Source of the DNA: Deinococcus aerophilus
GTDB taxonomy: Bacteria > Deinococcota > Deinococci > Deinococcales > Deinococcaceae
Assembly (NCBI RefSeq): GCF_014647075.1
Contig: NZ_BMOM01000018.1
Location: forward strand, 1-64,000
Direction: 5' to 3'
Length of the DNA: 64,000 bases
In this document: positions 1 through 10,396 of the stretch, piece after piece
Layout of the letters: each line of letters opens with the position of its first letter
Position numbering within the stretch: position 1 is the first letter of the stretch
Notes under the pieces: generated by a model
Told to the model about the DNA's origin: nothing
The model's database searches: none
The model's input: only the letters and a program-made list of their open reading frames with translations
Made by a program: the position numbers and the translations under genes

Positions 1-29
1 CCCGGTGGCATTTTCGGTTGTCACAAACA

Positions 30-964
<935 letters not shown>

Positions 965-1054
965 GGCGCACCTCCACCTCAAGCGTACGCCTCCCACTCC
1001 CAACATTCCTCTGAATCAGACCACTAGAGCGCAGGTCGGACCGAGCCGCCAGTT

Positions 1055-1462
1055 TTGGCGTTCTCTCCGCCCGCCTGTCCCAGCCCAGCGCAGTGTTCAA
1101 TCGACTATCCCGGCGTGGTAGACGCCCTGCGCCAGAATGGTGCAGCCTGGGAGTTCCGGGCGTTCTCGTGGATCAGCGCGGGAGTATGCGGCCCCGGCAC
1201 GCTGTCTTTCTCAGCACGCGGGGACGCGGCAGAAGGGGCGGGGGCGGAATTGCAGGTCAATCTGGATGGGCAAGAGTTGTTAAACCAGCACTTCACCATG
1301 ACGCAGACCATGACGATGAACGTGCCAGCAGCGGGCAAATTGGTGCTGGCCTTCACCAACGATTTGATCGTGCGGGATACTGAGGGCGTATTCACAGGGA
1401 ATCGTAATCTTTTCGTGAGTGATCTGATTTTCACCGCCCGCCCCTTAAGGGATGGGCTATAA
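1055..1462 (+). CDS. Carbohydrate-binding-module-like protein, probably N-terminally truncated
   Basis: Residues about 35-130 read like a small secreted calcium-dependent carbohydrate-binding domain: a beta-rich stretch with VNLDGQE and, near the end, FTNDLIV followed by NRNLFVSDLIF, the pattern of xylan-binding CBM36/60-type modules. The only starts are weak (TTG at 1055), there is no signal peptide, and an in-frame stop lies at about 1024 next to the IS630 end. The IS insertion may therefore have removed the N-terminus. It overlaps the start of the downstream O-antigen ligase-like gene, which suggests co-transcription. Family assignment is by pattern only. Confidence 0.45.
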   Translation: MAFSPPACPSPAQCSIDYPGVVDALRQNGAAWEFRAFSWISAGVCGPGTLSFSARGDAAEGAGAELQVNLDGQELLNQHFTMTQTMTMNVPAAGKLVLAFTNDLIVRDTEGVFTGNRNLFVSDLIFTARPLRDGL

Positions 1463-2702
1463 AGCAGTCATGACCTTATCAGCAACACGCGAACGCCCGT
1501 TCGGATTTATGGAGAGTGCGCTCGCGCTGTTGCTCGTAACTTACCTCATTAAGGGCCTCCCCGCACTGGCCTTTTTGCCCGATCTGACCGTGATCGCGGC
1601 GGGCGTGACCGCGTTGGCCGTGGCGTACACCATCTGGCGACAGCTTGCCGTGCCGCGATCCTGGGGGCCGCTGCTGACTTTTTTTGCCCTGTGGCTCCCC
1701 GGCCTGCTCATTCACACCTGGGGACCGCTGACCGCTCAGAAATCGCTCTTTTTCTACACCTTGACCCTCCTCTCGGCTCTTGCCCCTACCGTGCTGATCC
1801 AGTCGCACGCCTCGCTGAGCCGCCTGCTAAACGCAATGGCTCTGCTCGGTGCTGTGGTAACCGTAGTCGCTGGAATTGAATTTGTGACGAGTCGAGGTGC
1901 CCTCTACCGCCTAGACGTGGAGGGCACGAACACCATCGCCGTGGGCCGGGGCGTCGGGATGGCCCTGCTGTGGGTGCTGGTGATGGCGGTTTACCGCCGC
2001 TGGCGTGCGCTGCCCACCGCCCTGCTGGTGTTGCCGCTGGCGGGCCTGCTGCTGTCCAGTGGTTCTCGCGGCCCGCTGATCGGCGCGCTGCTGGGGGCGA
2101 TTGTGCTCCTGGCCCCCAGGGTGATGCGCCGGGGGAATGGGCGTCTGGCGGTGGCGTTCGCGCTCGTGGCGGGCGGCGTGGCCCTGGCCGTGCCGTATTT
2201 GCCCAGCGCCAGCGTGGAGCGCGTTGCTCAATTTTTCACCGCTGGCGCGAGCGGGGAGCTTGATTCCAGCGCCTCGGCACGCGGAGAACTGTGGGCCGCA
2301 GCTTGGGATGCGGGGCTCGTTAACCCCCTCGGCGTGGGCGTGGGCCGCTACTCGGAGGTCACCAACGTCATCGTCCCTCCCTCCTCCACACCCCTCACCT
2401 ATCCTCACAACCTGTGGCTGGAGGTGTGGGCGGAGGCGGGATGGCTGCCTGGACTGCTGCTGCTGGCCCTGACGCTCTGGGCGGTGCGGAATACCTGGGT
2501 GGCGCGGCGGGATGGCACGGAAACCTCAGCGCTGCTGCTGCTGATGTTGTTGTTTTGGGCCATGTGCCATGCAGTTAGCAGCGATGTCAACGGGGCGAAA
2601 CCACTGTTCGCGCTTATTGCAATCAGCATCAGCAGTTGGATGGTGAGTCGGCGGCATCAGGCGGCGATAGATGCAAAGGATGGCGAACCGATGTACGCCT
2701 GA
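1452..2702 (+). CDS. O-antigen ligase/polymerase family membrane protein (Wzy_C-like)
   Basis: This is a polytopic inner-membrane protein of about 416 residues with ten or more hydrophobic segments. The Wzy_C-type region carries SRGPLIGA (205-212) and, after a large periplasmic loop, YPHNLWLEVWAEAG (317-330), whose His is typical of O-antigen ligases and polymerases. Such proteins transfer or polymerise undecaprenyl-linked glycans at the outer face of the membrane. The start could be 1452 or 1470; neither has a clean ribosome-binding site. The main polysaccharide locus is 26 kb away and has only a broken wzy, so this protein might serve it, although that is conjecture. Confidence 0.75.
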   Translation: MGYKAVMTLSATRERPFGFMESALALLLVTYLIKGLPALAFLPDLTVIAAGVTALAVAYTIWRQLAVPRSWGPLLTFFALWLPGLLIHTWGPLTAQKSLFFYTLTLLSALAPTVLIQSHASLSRLLNAMALLGAVVTVVAGIEFVTSRGALYRLDVEGTNTIAVGRGVGMALLWVLVMAVYRRWRALPTALLVLPLAGLLLSSGSRGPLIGALLGAIVLLAPRVMRRGNGRLAVAFALVAGGVALAVPYLPSASVERVAQFFTAGASGELDSSASARGELWAAAWDAGLVNPLGVGVGRYSEVTNVIVPPSSTPLTYPHNLWLEVWAEAGWLPGLLLLALTLWAVRNTWVARRDGTETSALLLLMLLFWAMCHAVSSDVNGAKPLFALIAISISSWMVSRRHQAAIDAKDGEPMYA

Positions 2703-2729
2703 TGCCATGTCTCACGAGGAGTTCTGAAC

Positions 2730-3340
2730 CTACACGTACCACTTCTGCCCAAGGTTGTTGATGGGTGCCGCCGTGGCGTTCACGAGAACAATCTGGATCG
2801 TGTTTGCGGCGCTGACATAGGCGTAGTGTGACTCGCCAGCAGGCAGCACGGATTCAGGAGTGGCGATCACTGTCGCCCCCACTTTTGCCCCGGTCACAGT
2901 GGCCCAGTGGCGGGTGAGGATGCCGCGGCCACTGTGGGGTTGTTGCCGATCAGGTTAATGATGGCAAGAATCGGGGAGAGGACGATGGTGTTCCAGGAGT
3001 TGAGGCGGTCAATCTGGGCCTTGAGGATATTGTTGGTGGCGAGGATGTAGCTGGTCAGACCGCCTAGGGCGATGTTGCCGAAGGCCGTCACACGCTGGCA
3101 GGCGTTCGTGGTGGCGTCTAAACCGTGCATGTCTGCGCCCGTCGCCTCGGACGGCCCCTCGAACACGCAGGCAGTGAAGTTGACGTGCTGGAAGCCGCGC
3201 AGGTTGTTCATGGTCCGCGCCGCCGTGGTGCTGAAGGTCACACCGATCATGCGCAGCGAGACCGCCAGGACGGTGCTGTCGGTTGGGATCGCGTAGATGC
3301 ACGGCCCCGAGACGTTGCTGCCCCCTTCCCGCGGCAACTG
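2730..3340 (-). pseudogene. Beta-helix/tail-like protein remnant with an 8-bp duplication frameshift
   Basis: Leftward reading gives a beta-helix-like stretch (SLRMIGVTFS, then NFTACVFEG) of the kind found in phage tailspikes and pectate-lyase-fold proteins. The frame stops near 2894, but removing one copy of a tandem 8-base duplication (GCCACTGG/GCCACTGT, about 2900-2917) joins SSPAT to VTGAKVGATV. The rejoined frame continues to a natural-looking C-terminus ending NNLGQKWYV at 2730. It is therefore a frameshifted C-terminal fragment. Its upstream end merges with a response-regulator fragment and the exact junction cannot be fixed. Confidence 0.55.
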
Positions 3341-3552
3341 GCTGGCCCAGGTCAGACCATTGCCGGCCGGCAGTAGATGTCGACCATTAGAAGATTGACC
3401 TGCAAGTGTCGCAGGTCCCGCTCGGCCTGGGCCAGCGTCCCCACCGAGCTGACCACCTGAAATCCGGGTGTGTCCTCGACCAGCGTCCGGTAGATGGTCC
3501 GCACCAGCTCATCGTTTTCGATGATTACGACGCGGCTCAAGGAGACTGTCAC
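3340..3552 (-). pseudogene. Response-regulator receiver domain fragment, frameshifted
   Basis: From a GTG at 3552 the protein reads VVIIENDELVRTIYRTLV, then LLMVDIY, which matches the N-terminal half of a CheY-like receiver domain; VDIY contains the phospho-acceptor Asp. The frame then ends in CRPAMV and a stop. Reading one base back gives LPAGNGLTWASQLPREGG, the expected continuation after the phosphorylated Asp, so a single-base deletion is likely. The second residue of the acidic pair is Asn (ENDE). No output domain or partner kinase is nearby. This is a decayed gene. Confidence 0.55.
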
Positions 3553-3616
3553 GCTTCACCCCGCGCTATTGGGAGGACGGAAATGGGGGAAGCTTCCACC
3601 TGCGGGGCAGAAGGCT

Positions 3617-3644
3617 AAGGGTTCGAATCCCTTCGGACACACCA
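3617..3644 (+). tRNA. tRNA 3' fragment (T-arm, acceptor 3' strand and CCA)
   Basis: A perfect T-arm (AAGGG-TTCGAAT-CCCTT, 3617-3633) is followed by a seven-base acceptor strand, discriminator A and an encoded CCA (3634-3644). The complementary 5' acceptor strand GTGTCCG is absent in the upstream few hundred bases, so no complete tRNA is present. Integrases commonly target tRNA 3' ends and leave such fragments at the element boundary. Identity of the tRNA cannot be decided from this piece. Confidence 0.6.
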
Positions 3645-3646
3645 AG

Positions 3647-3673
3647 AAAACCCCCTCCTAGAGGGGGTTTTTT
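3647..3673 (+). terminator. Rho-independent terminator after the tRNA fragment
   Basis: A strong hairpin (CCCCCTC, loop CTA, GAGGGGG) is preceded by A-residues and followed by six T-residues. It lies three bases after the CCA of the tRNA fragment, where a tRNA gene terminator is expected, so the tRNA tail and its terminator appear to have moved together. Confidence 0.85.
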
Positions 3674-3980
3674 CATTGCGGCATGTAGGGTTGGCGGGCA
3701 GCCGAGGGCCCTGGCTCTGGGTGGGTATGACGGGATAGTGAGAGGGCAAGACGAGAAGGATGCAAAGCGGCCCGCAGGATTCGTGGGCAGAAATGGTGCG
3801 CCCCGACGGGCATCGGCTGAGTGACGCGCTGACGCCGAAAAAATTGCAGCGTCTGTGTGCTGGAATTGGCCACGGCGCAGTCGGTGCCTGATGCCAGTCG
3901 GCACTCGGTCCCGGCCTCCACGAATCTATGGTTGGATCCAGCGCTGAGGCACAAGGTGAAATCCCTGATGGCTTGACAGA
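3674..3980. other. Intergenic stretch with no supported gene
   Basis: Between the tRNA-type terminator and the end of the large regulator. Short open frames exist on the minus strand, but they lack ribosome-binding sites and any family resemblance. Nothing else was recognised. Confidence 0.4.
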
Positions 3981-6900
3981 TCAATGGGTTGCCTGATCCT
4001 CATCTGTGGGCAGAGAGGTCAGAACAGCCTGAATCCGCCTCGCTGCCTCGCTGGCGGAACCGATCCTCACGGATCCCTGGGCCGACTTCGGGCTTCCACT
4101 CCATGCCATCTGCGATTCTCGCTCACTCCGGCTCCGCTCCCAGACGCTTCCAGAAGCGGGCTGGGCCATAAATGCCGCAAGCGCCGCCGCACCAACTTCA
4201 TCCCCGGCCACTTTCAAAGCGAGGACCCCGTACGGCAGCAACCACGTGAAGACCACAAGATTACGCGTCTCCCAGGCTTCCGACAGGCTGGTCAATACTG
4301 CCACTGCTCCGTCTCTTCGCAGACCGTCCAGCAAGGACAGTCGGCCATGCACGCCGCGTGACAGCGTCCTCGCGAACAACTCCCCACTGATCACGCTGCT
4401 CGCGAGCGTCTGTTCCACACGCGCCTTCAGCACTTCGAGATTGGGCTGTTCACGCTGCTGAAGCGCCAGTTCCAACTCCACCAGACCCAGCACAGACGAC
4501 ACGATCGGCTCCTGTCCCTGCACCCCCAAAGCCTCAATCATGCCCAGCGCCTCGAGCAGAACGGTCCGTGACGCCAGCAGGTCATTCTGCAGCATCCATT
4601 CCACGCTAATGCTGGACAGCAGCCAGATCACGTCCATTCCAGGTGGTACGTGCCCACCCGTGTACAACGCGTACGCCTCGCCATTACACCGCCTGGCCTC
4701 GTCAAAGGCCTCAAGCAGCGCCGAGGCCAGGCCCAGGTTGTTCAGCGTCCGCATCAGGCGTGTCGGGTCACCTAACTCACGAGCGATGGTCTCCGCCTGG
4801 CGCAACACCTCCCGGCCCTCGGTCAGCATCAGCGCACGGACACACGCCTGTCCGTATCCATCCAGGGCACGCAGACGTAACAGCGGGTCCTCCTGGTCAG
4901 CCACCACGCTGAGCACTTCCTGGCCCAGTGCCAGTGCCCGGGGCACGTCGTTGGTGAACAGGGTAAGCCACGCGTATCCGATCATGAACGACGCACGCGC
5001 CTGCCGTGCCGGCGGCTCCTGCAGTTTGGGCAGCAGGGTTTCACAGAAGGCCAGACCGTCCTGGAAACGGCCCATCAGCGGGTAGGACCACAGCACCGGT
5101 TCGGCCATCAGTGCGAGGTCCGCATACGCGCCCTGGGAGATCAGCCACTGCAGGGCCGCACGGATGTTCGCTTCCTCTTCACGCAGCAGCGTGACCAGCG
5201 CCGGAGACGCCGCGCCGCCCGCCTCATGGTTGAGGAGAGTGAGCCGCTCCCGGAAGTGGGTGGCGTGCCGGACAGCCCATTCTCGTGCATCATCCGGAGC
5301 CAGCTTGCTGATCGCAAACGCCCGCACCAGCGGGTGAAACGAGGACCGGCCCCCGGGCAGGAGTGTGATCAGGGCTTTGGCCGTGAGCTCTTCGAGGGTA
5401 TTCAGGGTGGCGCCCGCCACGACCCGGGCGGCTTCCCACCTGAACCCGCCCCGAAAGACAGTCAGGCGAGCGAGCACCTGTTGCTGCTCGGGGTTCAGGC
5501 GCTGCCAGGAGGCTTCCAGCGCACGGGCGAGGCTACGGTGCCGGCCCGGGAGGTCCACCATGGGAAAATCCAGGTGAAGGGCGTCGCGCTCAAGCTCGTC
5601 GGCCAGGGCTTCCAGGGGCAGCACGCCGGTCCACGCGGCCGAGAGTTCCACGCCGAGGGGAGACCCTCCCACGGCCAGACAGATGCGGCGGATCAGCGGA
5701 CGGGTGTCCGCAGTCAGGACCAGAGGGCTCACCTGACTGGCGCGGCTGCGAAAGAGCCTCACCACATCCGCGCGGTCAAAGTCTTCATGGAGTGCCGTGG
5801 GAGCGGGCACGTCCATGCCGCCGACCATGATGACGTGTTCGTCCCGCACACGCAGGCGCTCACGGGAAGTCACCAGAAAGGTGACGCCTGCACAGGACCT
5901 GGCAAGCTGCATCAGCAGGGGCGTGAAGGCAAGCAGGTCGTCATAGTTGTCCAGAATGACCAGCGTACGCCCCTCGCGCAGGAACTGACTCAAGGTTTGA
6001 AGGGCGTCGCGTTCGTTTGCCAGCGGTACTCCGAACGCTGCGGCGAGGCAGGCGGGCACCTCGGAGGCATGCGCGCAGTGCTCGAGGGCCACGAACAGCA
6101 CCTTGTGGAATTCTCCACCGCCTGGCTCGGTCTGAAGGTCCTGAATCACCTGAAGGGCCAGACGGGTCTTGCCGATTCCACCCGGCCCGTGCAGGGTGAT
6201 CAGGTGGCATCCGGGAGAGCGCAGCAGATGAAGGAGCCGCACGCGCTCGGCGCGTCTTCCGACAAAGCTGGTGGGAGCGGGAGGAGCGGGCGAGGAGGCG
6301 GTCACCGGCAGCGGTTGTTGCTGGAGGATCAGGTTGGGAAACTCTCCGTATTCGGCACGGTAGCGGTGGGTAAATGCCTCGTGGAACAGGCGGGCGGCGG
6401 CGGTATGACCGGCATGTTCGTGGGCCAGCAGGAGGAGGCGTGCCCCTTCGGCCGAGAATGGATCGAGTTCCAGAAGACGTTCGGTCAGGTGAGCCGCGTC
6501 GGCCGGGCGACCGTTGCGCAGGGCTGCGCCAGCCAGAGCGAGTGCCCGGTCCAGATAAGAATGCGTGAGGTGCATCTCCCAGCGGGATTGCCAGTCGTCC
6601 CAGGACGGACTGTCACGAATGGTTACCCCCGACAGAAAGGGGCCCCGCCACAGCGAGAGGAAAGTGTCCGGATCCTCGGTCCCCAGCTGATGGGCATCAA
6701 GACTCATGGCACCGAGATCAGGGTGCAGGATGGTCCGGCCGGCGTAGAGGAGGGGAGGATCGCCGAGCAACTGCGTGAGGGTGCTGAGGACGGCGCGCAG
6801 GCTCTGTCGGGCGTGATGACGGTCGCGTTCCCACAGGATCGAGGCCAGTGTTTCACGCGGGGTGGGGCCATCAAGGGCAAGAATGGCGAGCAGGGCAATG

Positions 6901-6986
6901 GCCTTGTGCGAACGCAGATTCACGTCGGCGCCGTAGCGAAGCAGGCGGGGGGGGCCGAGAACAGCAAAGGACCAGGCTACCGTCAT
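3981..6986 (-). CDS. AfsR/SARP-type transcriptional regulator with BTAD, NTPase and TPR-like regions
   Basis: A protein of 1001 residues. Residues 1-75 are an OmpR-like winged helix, about 95-225 a bacterial transcriptional activator domain, and about 240-520 an NB-ARC/STAND-type NTPase with Walker A GPGGIGKT (267-274) and a Walker B-like ILDNYDD. The remaining C-terminus is helical and repeat-like, as in AfsR and MalT-type regulators. The ATG at 6986 is chosen over an upstream GTG (7004) because AGGTGG lies four bases before it. Such STAND regulators bind DNA after signal-dependent oligomerisation. No obvious target operon adjoins it; the nearest intact gene is the small secreted protein at 7871. 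Confidence 0.85.
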   Translation of the reverse strand: MTVAWSFAVLGPPRLLRYGADVNLRSHKAIALLAILALDGPTPRETLASILWERDRHHARQSLRAVLSTLTQLLGDPPLLYAGRTILHPDLGAMSLDAHQLGTEDPDTFLSLWRGPFLSGVTIRDSPSWDDWQSRWEMHLTHSYLDRALALAGAALRNGRPADAAHLTERLLELDPFSAEGARLLLLAHEHAGHTAAARLFHEAFTHRYRAEYGEFPNLILQQQPLPVTASSPAPPAPTSFVGRRAERVRLLHLLRSPGCHLITLHGPGGIGKTRLALQVIQDLQTEPGGGEFHKVLFVALEHCAHASEVPACLAAAFGVPLANERDALQTLSQFLREGRTLVILDNYDDLLAFTPLLMQLARSCAGVTFLVTSRERLRVRDEHVIMVGGMDVPAPTALHEDFDRADVVRLFRSRASQVSPLVLTADTRPLIRRICLAVGGSPLGVELSAAWTGVLPLEALADELERDALHLDFPMVDLPGRHRSLARALEASWQRLNPEQQQVLARLTVFRGGFRWEAARVVAGATLNTLEELTAKALITLLPGGRSSFHPLVRAFAISKLAPDDAREWAVRHATHFRERLTLLNHEAGGAASPALVTLLREEEANIRAALQWLISQGAYADLALMAEPVLWSYPLMGRFQDGLAFCETLLPKLQEPPARQARASFMIGYAWLTLFTNDVPRALALGQEVLSVVADQEDPLLRLRALDGYGQACVRALMLTEGREVLRQAETIARELGDPTRLMRTLNNLGLASALLEAFDEARRCNGEAYALYTGGHVPPGMDVIWLLSSISVEWMLQNDLLASRTVLLEALGMIEALGVQGQEPIVSSVLGLVELELALQQREQPNLEVLKARVEQTLASSVISGELFARTLSRGVHGRLSLLDGLRRDGAVAVLTSLSEAWETRNLVVFTWLLPYGVLALKVAGDEVGAAALAAFMAQPASGSVWERSRSERESQMAWSGSPKSAQGSVRIGSASEAARRIQAVLTSLPTDEDQATH

Positions 6987-7244
6987 ATGTCCACCTGAAA
7001 GCACGGGCGTGGGGTGGGATGGTCCTGAATGAGGGGGGCTGGTTGGCAGACCACCACACGATGTCCGCGCTGTTTGAATTCTATCTGGGCCGGCTGCCCG
7101 GTGGCGAATAGCGCCGTTAATGGGTACGGCAGACTTTGTGCTGGGCAGAGACGCAGAATGGACGGCGATTCAACGGCGGCGTCCTGTTTTGACAGTGGGA
7201 TCATGGGGCAATCCACCCAGGCTGGGCAGAACAACCTGATCAAG

Positions 7245-7580
7245 CCTCACCCGGAGCGGCGAGATCATCGAAAACAACGTCGTGACGGCATCGGCGGAGC
7301 AGCAGGGCGGCAACGTGCATCTGTACAGCCCGGGGAGGATGAAACACCAAAGCGGCGTAGACCGCTGGCGTGGGCAGCACTGGTCCTTACCAGACCGTCT
7401 CCCACGGCTGGGTCCACCCTCTCCAGCGCGAGCGTGATGGGAAATTTGGTCACCGGGAACGGCAGCGTGTTCAACGGGAAGACGGGCACGTATGCCCAAC
7501 TGGGCGGTAATACTCCCGGAAATATGTACAACAAGTCCGGAGTCCTGTTGCCGGCAGTCAACGGATGCAGGCGGTAATGC
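7245..7580 (+). pseudogene. Possible beta-helix protein remnant
   Basis: Two separate frames carry beta-helix-like stretches: GEIIENNVVTASAEQQGGNV near 7255-7315 and VMGNLVTGNGSVFNGKTG near 7435-7490. They cannot be joined without frameshifts, and no start or ribosome-binding site is visible. The rest of 6987-7870 holds no supported gene. The call rests on local composition only and could be wrong. Confidence 0.25.
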
Positions 7581-7735
7581 TCTGCCCTCTTAGCGAGGCC
7601 GATCCCCCTGAGCCGAACATTGCGAGCTGCAAGCAGGCCGTGGCTGTCTCGAGGACAGGAAATGTCCCGCTCAATCAGTACCTTTCGCGGGGCAAGGCCG
7701 CTGCGCCACAGGTGGACAGACAGCCGTTGAAATGG

Positions 7736-7765
7736 GAGCAGGGGGACCGGTCGGTCCCCCTGCTC
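7736..7765. terminator. 14-bp perfect hairpin
   Basis: GAGCAGGGGGACCG pairs perfectly with CGGTCCCCCTGCTC around a two-base centre. It lies about 105 bases beyond the stop of the leftward secreted-protein gene (7871). There is no strong T-run on either strand, so it is a candidate transcription or processing barrier rather than a classical intrinsic terminator. Confidence 0.45.
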
Positions 7766-7870
7766 TTCCTTCGGTTCGTGGTGGCGAACCTCACATCATT
7801 TTCCATTTCCTGAGGTGACGGTGTGCGGCTGTGCTGAGGCGTTTAAATACGGAAACAGCTCCTGACAACG

Positions 7871-8287
7871 TTATTTTTCAGCCTGTTCAAGTCCCACGAC
7901 CATCGCCTGTACGGTGTAGCTGTAGCCCGTGGCGGGATTGGTCAGGATGAGGCGGCCCATCTGGCGAACGTCCTGCATCCTGTCGGTGCGGGTGATTTTC
8001 AGACCGACCACGCCCTCAGTCTTGCCGGGGCGCAGGCTGACCTTGACATTGCTGGGCAGATCCTCTGCCTTCACGACCAAGCGATGGGGATCACCCAGGG
8101 CGGCCATCACTTCAACCGGCAGGGCCAGTCCCTGCCAGGCACACTCGGTGTACAGCTGCTCATAGACCAGTGCATCTCCGTCTCTGGTGTTGGCCACCAC
8201 CACCGCCTGCGGTACCGAGTCGGCAAGACTTGAGTTCATTCCATTCAAAGTGGTCAGGGCCAGCAGAAGAATCAGCATCTTTTTCAT
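7871..8287 (-). CDS. Small secreted protein of unknown function, paralogue of the 11.7 kb gene
   Basis: A 138-residue protein with a Sec-type signal peptide (residues 1-22: Met-Lys-Lys, a leucine-rich core, then SSLA). The start has AGGAGC nine bases upstream. The mature part shares a scaffold with the protein at 11672-12079: LYTE followed by an aromatic residue and LALP or LAVP, then LPSNV or VPSNV, a central basic-acidic RTDRM or DDDRM segment, and a C-terminal VVG. A periplasmic or surface location is inferred. No enzyme motif or known domain is recognised. Confidence 0.75.
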   Translation of the reverse strand: MKKMLILLLALTTLNGMNSSLADSVPQAVVVANTRDGDALVYEQLYTECAWQGLALPVEVMAALGDPHRLVVKAEDLPSNVKVSLRPGKTEGVVGLKITRTDRMQDVRQMGRLILTNPATGYSYTVQAMVVGLEQAEK

Positions 8288-9269
8288 GGCGGTGCTCCTG
8301 ATGAGTCAGAGGCGAGATGAACTCATGCCGCACTTGACAAACGCCCGAATGCGCACCTTATAGGCACTCACCTCCCCCTTTCAGGAGAGCGGACACAGGA
8401 GCGCCAGGGCCGATCCTTGAACGCGCAACACTGTTTCCGGCATCGGTGCTGTGGAGGTAGGCAAGAAGTATGAAAAGCGAACCGTTGGGTCTGGGCGGGC
8501 GTATTCTCCGCAACCACTCGGGCGGCCTTGCCACAGGGGCAGTCCCGGTGACTGTAGAGGTGGACCTTACGGAGGGGAGAAGTGGTGCTGAGGGTGTCGA
8601 ACAAACTGTAAAAATGCTGGATCTGGGCACAGCGCTACCCACAGCCAGCCCGGGCGAATTGGCGCCATAGAGTTGCGTCAGGGAAGTCTCTGGTGCTGAA
8701 TTGCTTTTGAGGCGACTCAGGTTCATCGTCGTGATGTGCACGGGCGAACCTGTTGTGAACACAGGCGGGCTTGAAGAAAACACTGGGTAGGCCATGAGAT
8801 TCCTCAAAGGGCAAATGAACTAAAGCGTTCCACCTATGGGCTTGGCTGAGGGGAGGGGCAATGCCCCCTGAAATCACAGGTAACGGGAGCTTCGTTGCGT
8901 CAGGGTCCTCGCCGGGAGGTTGGGGGGCGGGCGGCAAATACCTCTGCCGCTTTCGCGCGCAGAGCTGTGGAGCTTTATAGCCTCGGCTTCTCACCACTCC
9001 TGCAAGAACCGAAAGTCATCAAAGGGGGGAGGATGTGGCACTACCCTGTGAGGCCAGCGGTCACGTCCGGGACATCCCTGCGGCTCTTTTGCACGAGGGC
9101 TGTACGGGGATGGACAGGACCGAAAGCAGGAGCGTTGATTGGGTGAGGAAATGGGCTTGCAGGGTCAAGAACGGTGAGATGAGGCAATGGTACAGATCCC
9201 ACCGTGAAAAAAGCGTGATTTACCGCGAAGGGAATGGATGCCCGGCTCCCGATCTTTCTGGACTTTGAT
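8288..9269. other. About 1 kb with no supported gene
   Basis: Several open frames of 60-150 codons occur on both strands, but they are low-complexity, lack ribosome-binding sites and resemble no family known to me. The interval lies between the secreted-protein promoter and an IS3 fragment, so it is probably degraded accessory DNA. Confidence 0.35.
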
Positions 9270-9551
9270 GTCTCAGGAGTTGGGGATGGGACCTTTCAAG
9301 CAGAACTGGCCCATCTGCGGGCCAGGGGCAGGATGACCCGCAAGGGAGATTGCTGGGTTAACGCCGTGGTGGAAAGCCTTTCTGGCTTCCTGAAACAAAA
9401 CCTGCTGGAGGACACCAGCTTTGAGGACCGAACCGTTGCTGGGCAAGCCGTGTTCGAGGTCATCGGGATACTCTGGAATGGTCGGCACCATCACTCGACT
9501 TCTGGGGGCTGGATGGCCCGCGAATTCGAACGCCAACCTACAGCCGCCTGA
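9270..9551 (+). pseudogene. IS3-family transposase (OrfB) C-terminal remnant
   Basis: The reading frame contains MTRKGDCWVNAVVESLSGF, which matches the MSRKGNCWDNAVAESFF segment at the end of the IS3-family integrase core. It is followed by the expected FEVIGILWNGRHHHSTSG (normally an aromatic-Asn-xx-RxHS motif) and an AREFE tail. The last catalytic Glu is present (VVES), but the rest of OrfB, OrfA and both ends are missing. It is an isolated relic. Confidence 0.75.
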
Positions 9552-9646
9552 CCACCACGCAGCATCAGAGCAGGCCCAGGCTGCTGCGTCGTTCGGGCAA
9601 CAGGCAGGATTCCTGACCAAGCCGAGGAGTCCACGCCCCTTGTGTC

Positions 9647-10396
9647 TTAGGGCCGGGCGCTTCGCCGCCGCCGGCTCCGCTGGGGGGTTCTGGCCGGTAT
9701 GACGGCGGCCCCCTGCGTCCGGTGGGCCAGCCAGATGGTGTGGTGCGCCCCCTTGCCGGGCCGGGCACGCACCGTGCGCACGTCGACCCGGAAGCCTGCC
9801 TGCCGGAGGCGCCGGGTAAAGCGCTCGTCCGGTGTGGCAGACCAGACCGCCAGCACGCCGCCAGGCCGCAGGGTCCGCTGCGTGGCCGCCAGTCCGTGTG
9901 GCGAGTACAGCCAGTTGTTGCCGTGGTGCGTCATGCCCTCGGGGCCGTTGTCCACGTCCAGCAGCACGGCGTCATAGGCGGCGTGCCCTTGCCGCAGCAG
10001 CTCGGCCACGTCGCCGACATGGACCTGGGTGCGGGGGTCTTTCAGTGGAAAGGCGGCGCACTCGCCCAGTGGGCCCCGGTTCCACTCCACGACCTCGGGT
10101 ACCAGCTCGGCCACCGTGACCACGCCGTCCGGTCCCAGCGCCTTCAGGGCCGCGGCGAGCGTAAAGCCCATGCCCAGGCCCCCCACGAGCACACGCGGCG
10201 CCGGGCGCTCCGCGATCACCGCGCAGCCCAGCTCGGCCAGCGCGTCCTCGGAGGCGTGCATGCGGCTGTTCATCAGCTCGCTGATGTAACCCGAGATCTG
10301 AATGGAGAACTCCAGCTGGTCGCCACGGCGGTACAGACACAGGTCCTGCTGGGTGCCGGGAATGGCCGCGCGGGCCAGCGGAACCCAGGGAATCAT
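9647..10396 (-). CDS. Spermidine-synthase-like SAM-dependent methyltransferase
   Basis: A 249-residue protein with a Rossmann-type cofactor motif, VLVGGLGMGFTL (69-80), a following acidic position in VAELVPE (95-101), and DVDNGPEG (147-154) at the place of the catalytic loop of polyamine synthases. Together these give the fold of the spermidine synthase/methyltransferase superfamily. The first Gly-rich motif is GGLGMG rather than the GGGDGG of true aminopropyltransferases, so a different substrate is possible. The last 20 residues are Arg-rich and may be disordered. It is not in an obvious operon. Confidence 0.75.
   Translation of the reverse strand: MIPWVPLARAAIPGTQQDLCLYRRGDQLEFSIQISGYISELMNSRMHASEDALAELGCAVIAERPAPRVLVGGLGMGFTLAAALKALGPDGVVTVAELVPEVVEWNRGPLGECAAFPLKDPRTQVHVGDVAELLRQGHAAYDAVLLDVDNGPEGMTHHGNNWLYSPHGLAATQRTLRPGGVLAVWSATPDERFTRRLRQAGFRVDVRTVRARPGKGAHHTIWLAHRTQGAAVIPARTPQRSRRRRSARP

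Noticed and set aside
5226..6998. A 590-codon open frame on the plus strand
   Set aside because: It is antisense to the AfsR-type regulator, which has clear domains; the plus-strand product has no recognisable motif.
8358..8997. Minus-strand open frames of 120-149 codons
   Set aside because: No ribosome-binding site, no family resemblance and Ser/Pro/Arg-rich composition typical of chance frames.
9505..9550. A TTCGAA-containing stretch that resembles a tRNA T-loop
   Set aside because: It lies inside the IS3 transposase remnant, and no cloverleaf can be folded around it.
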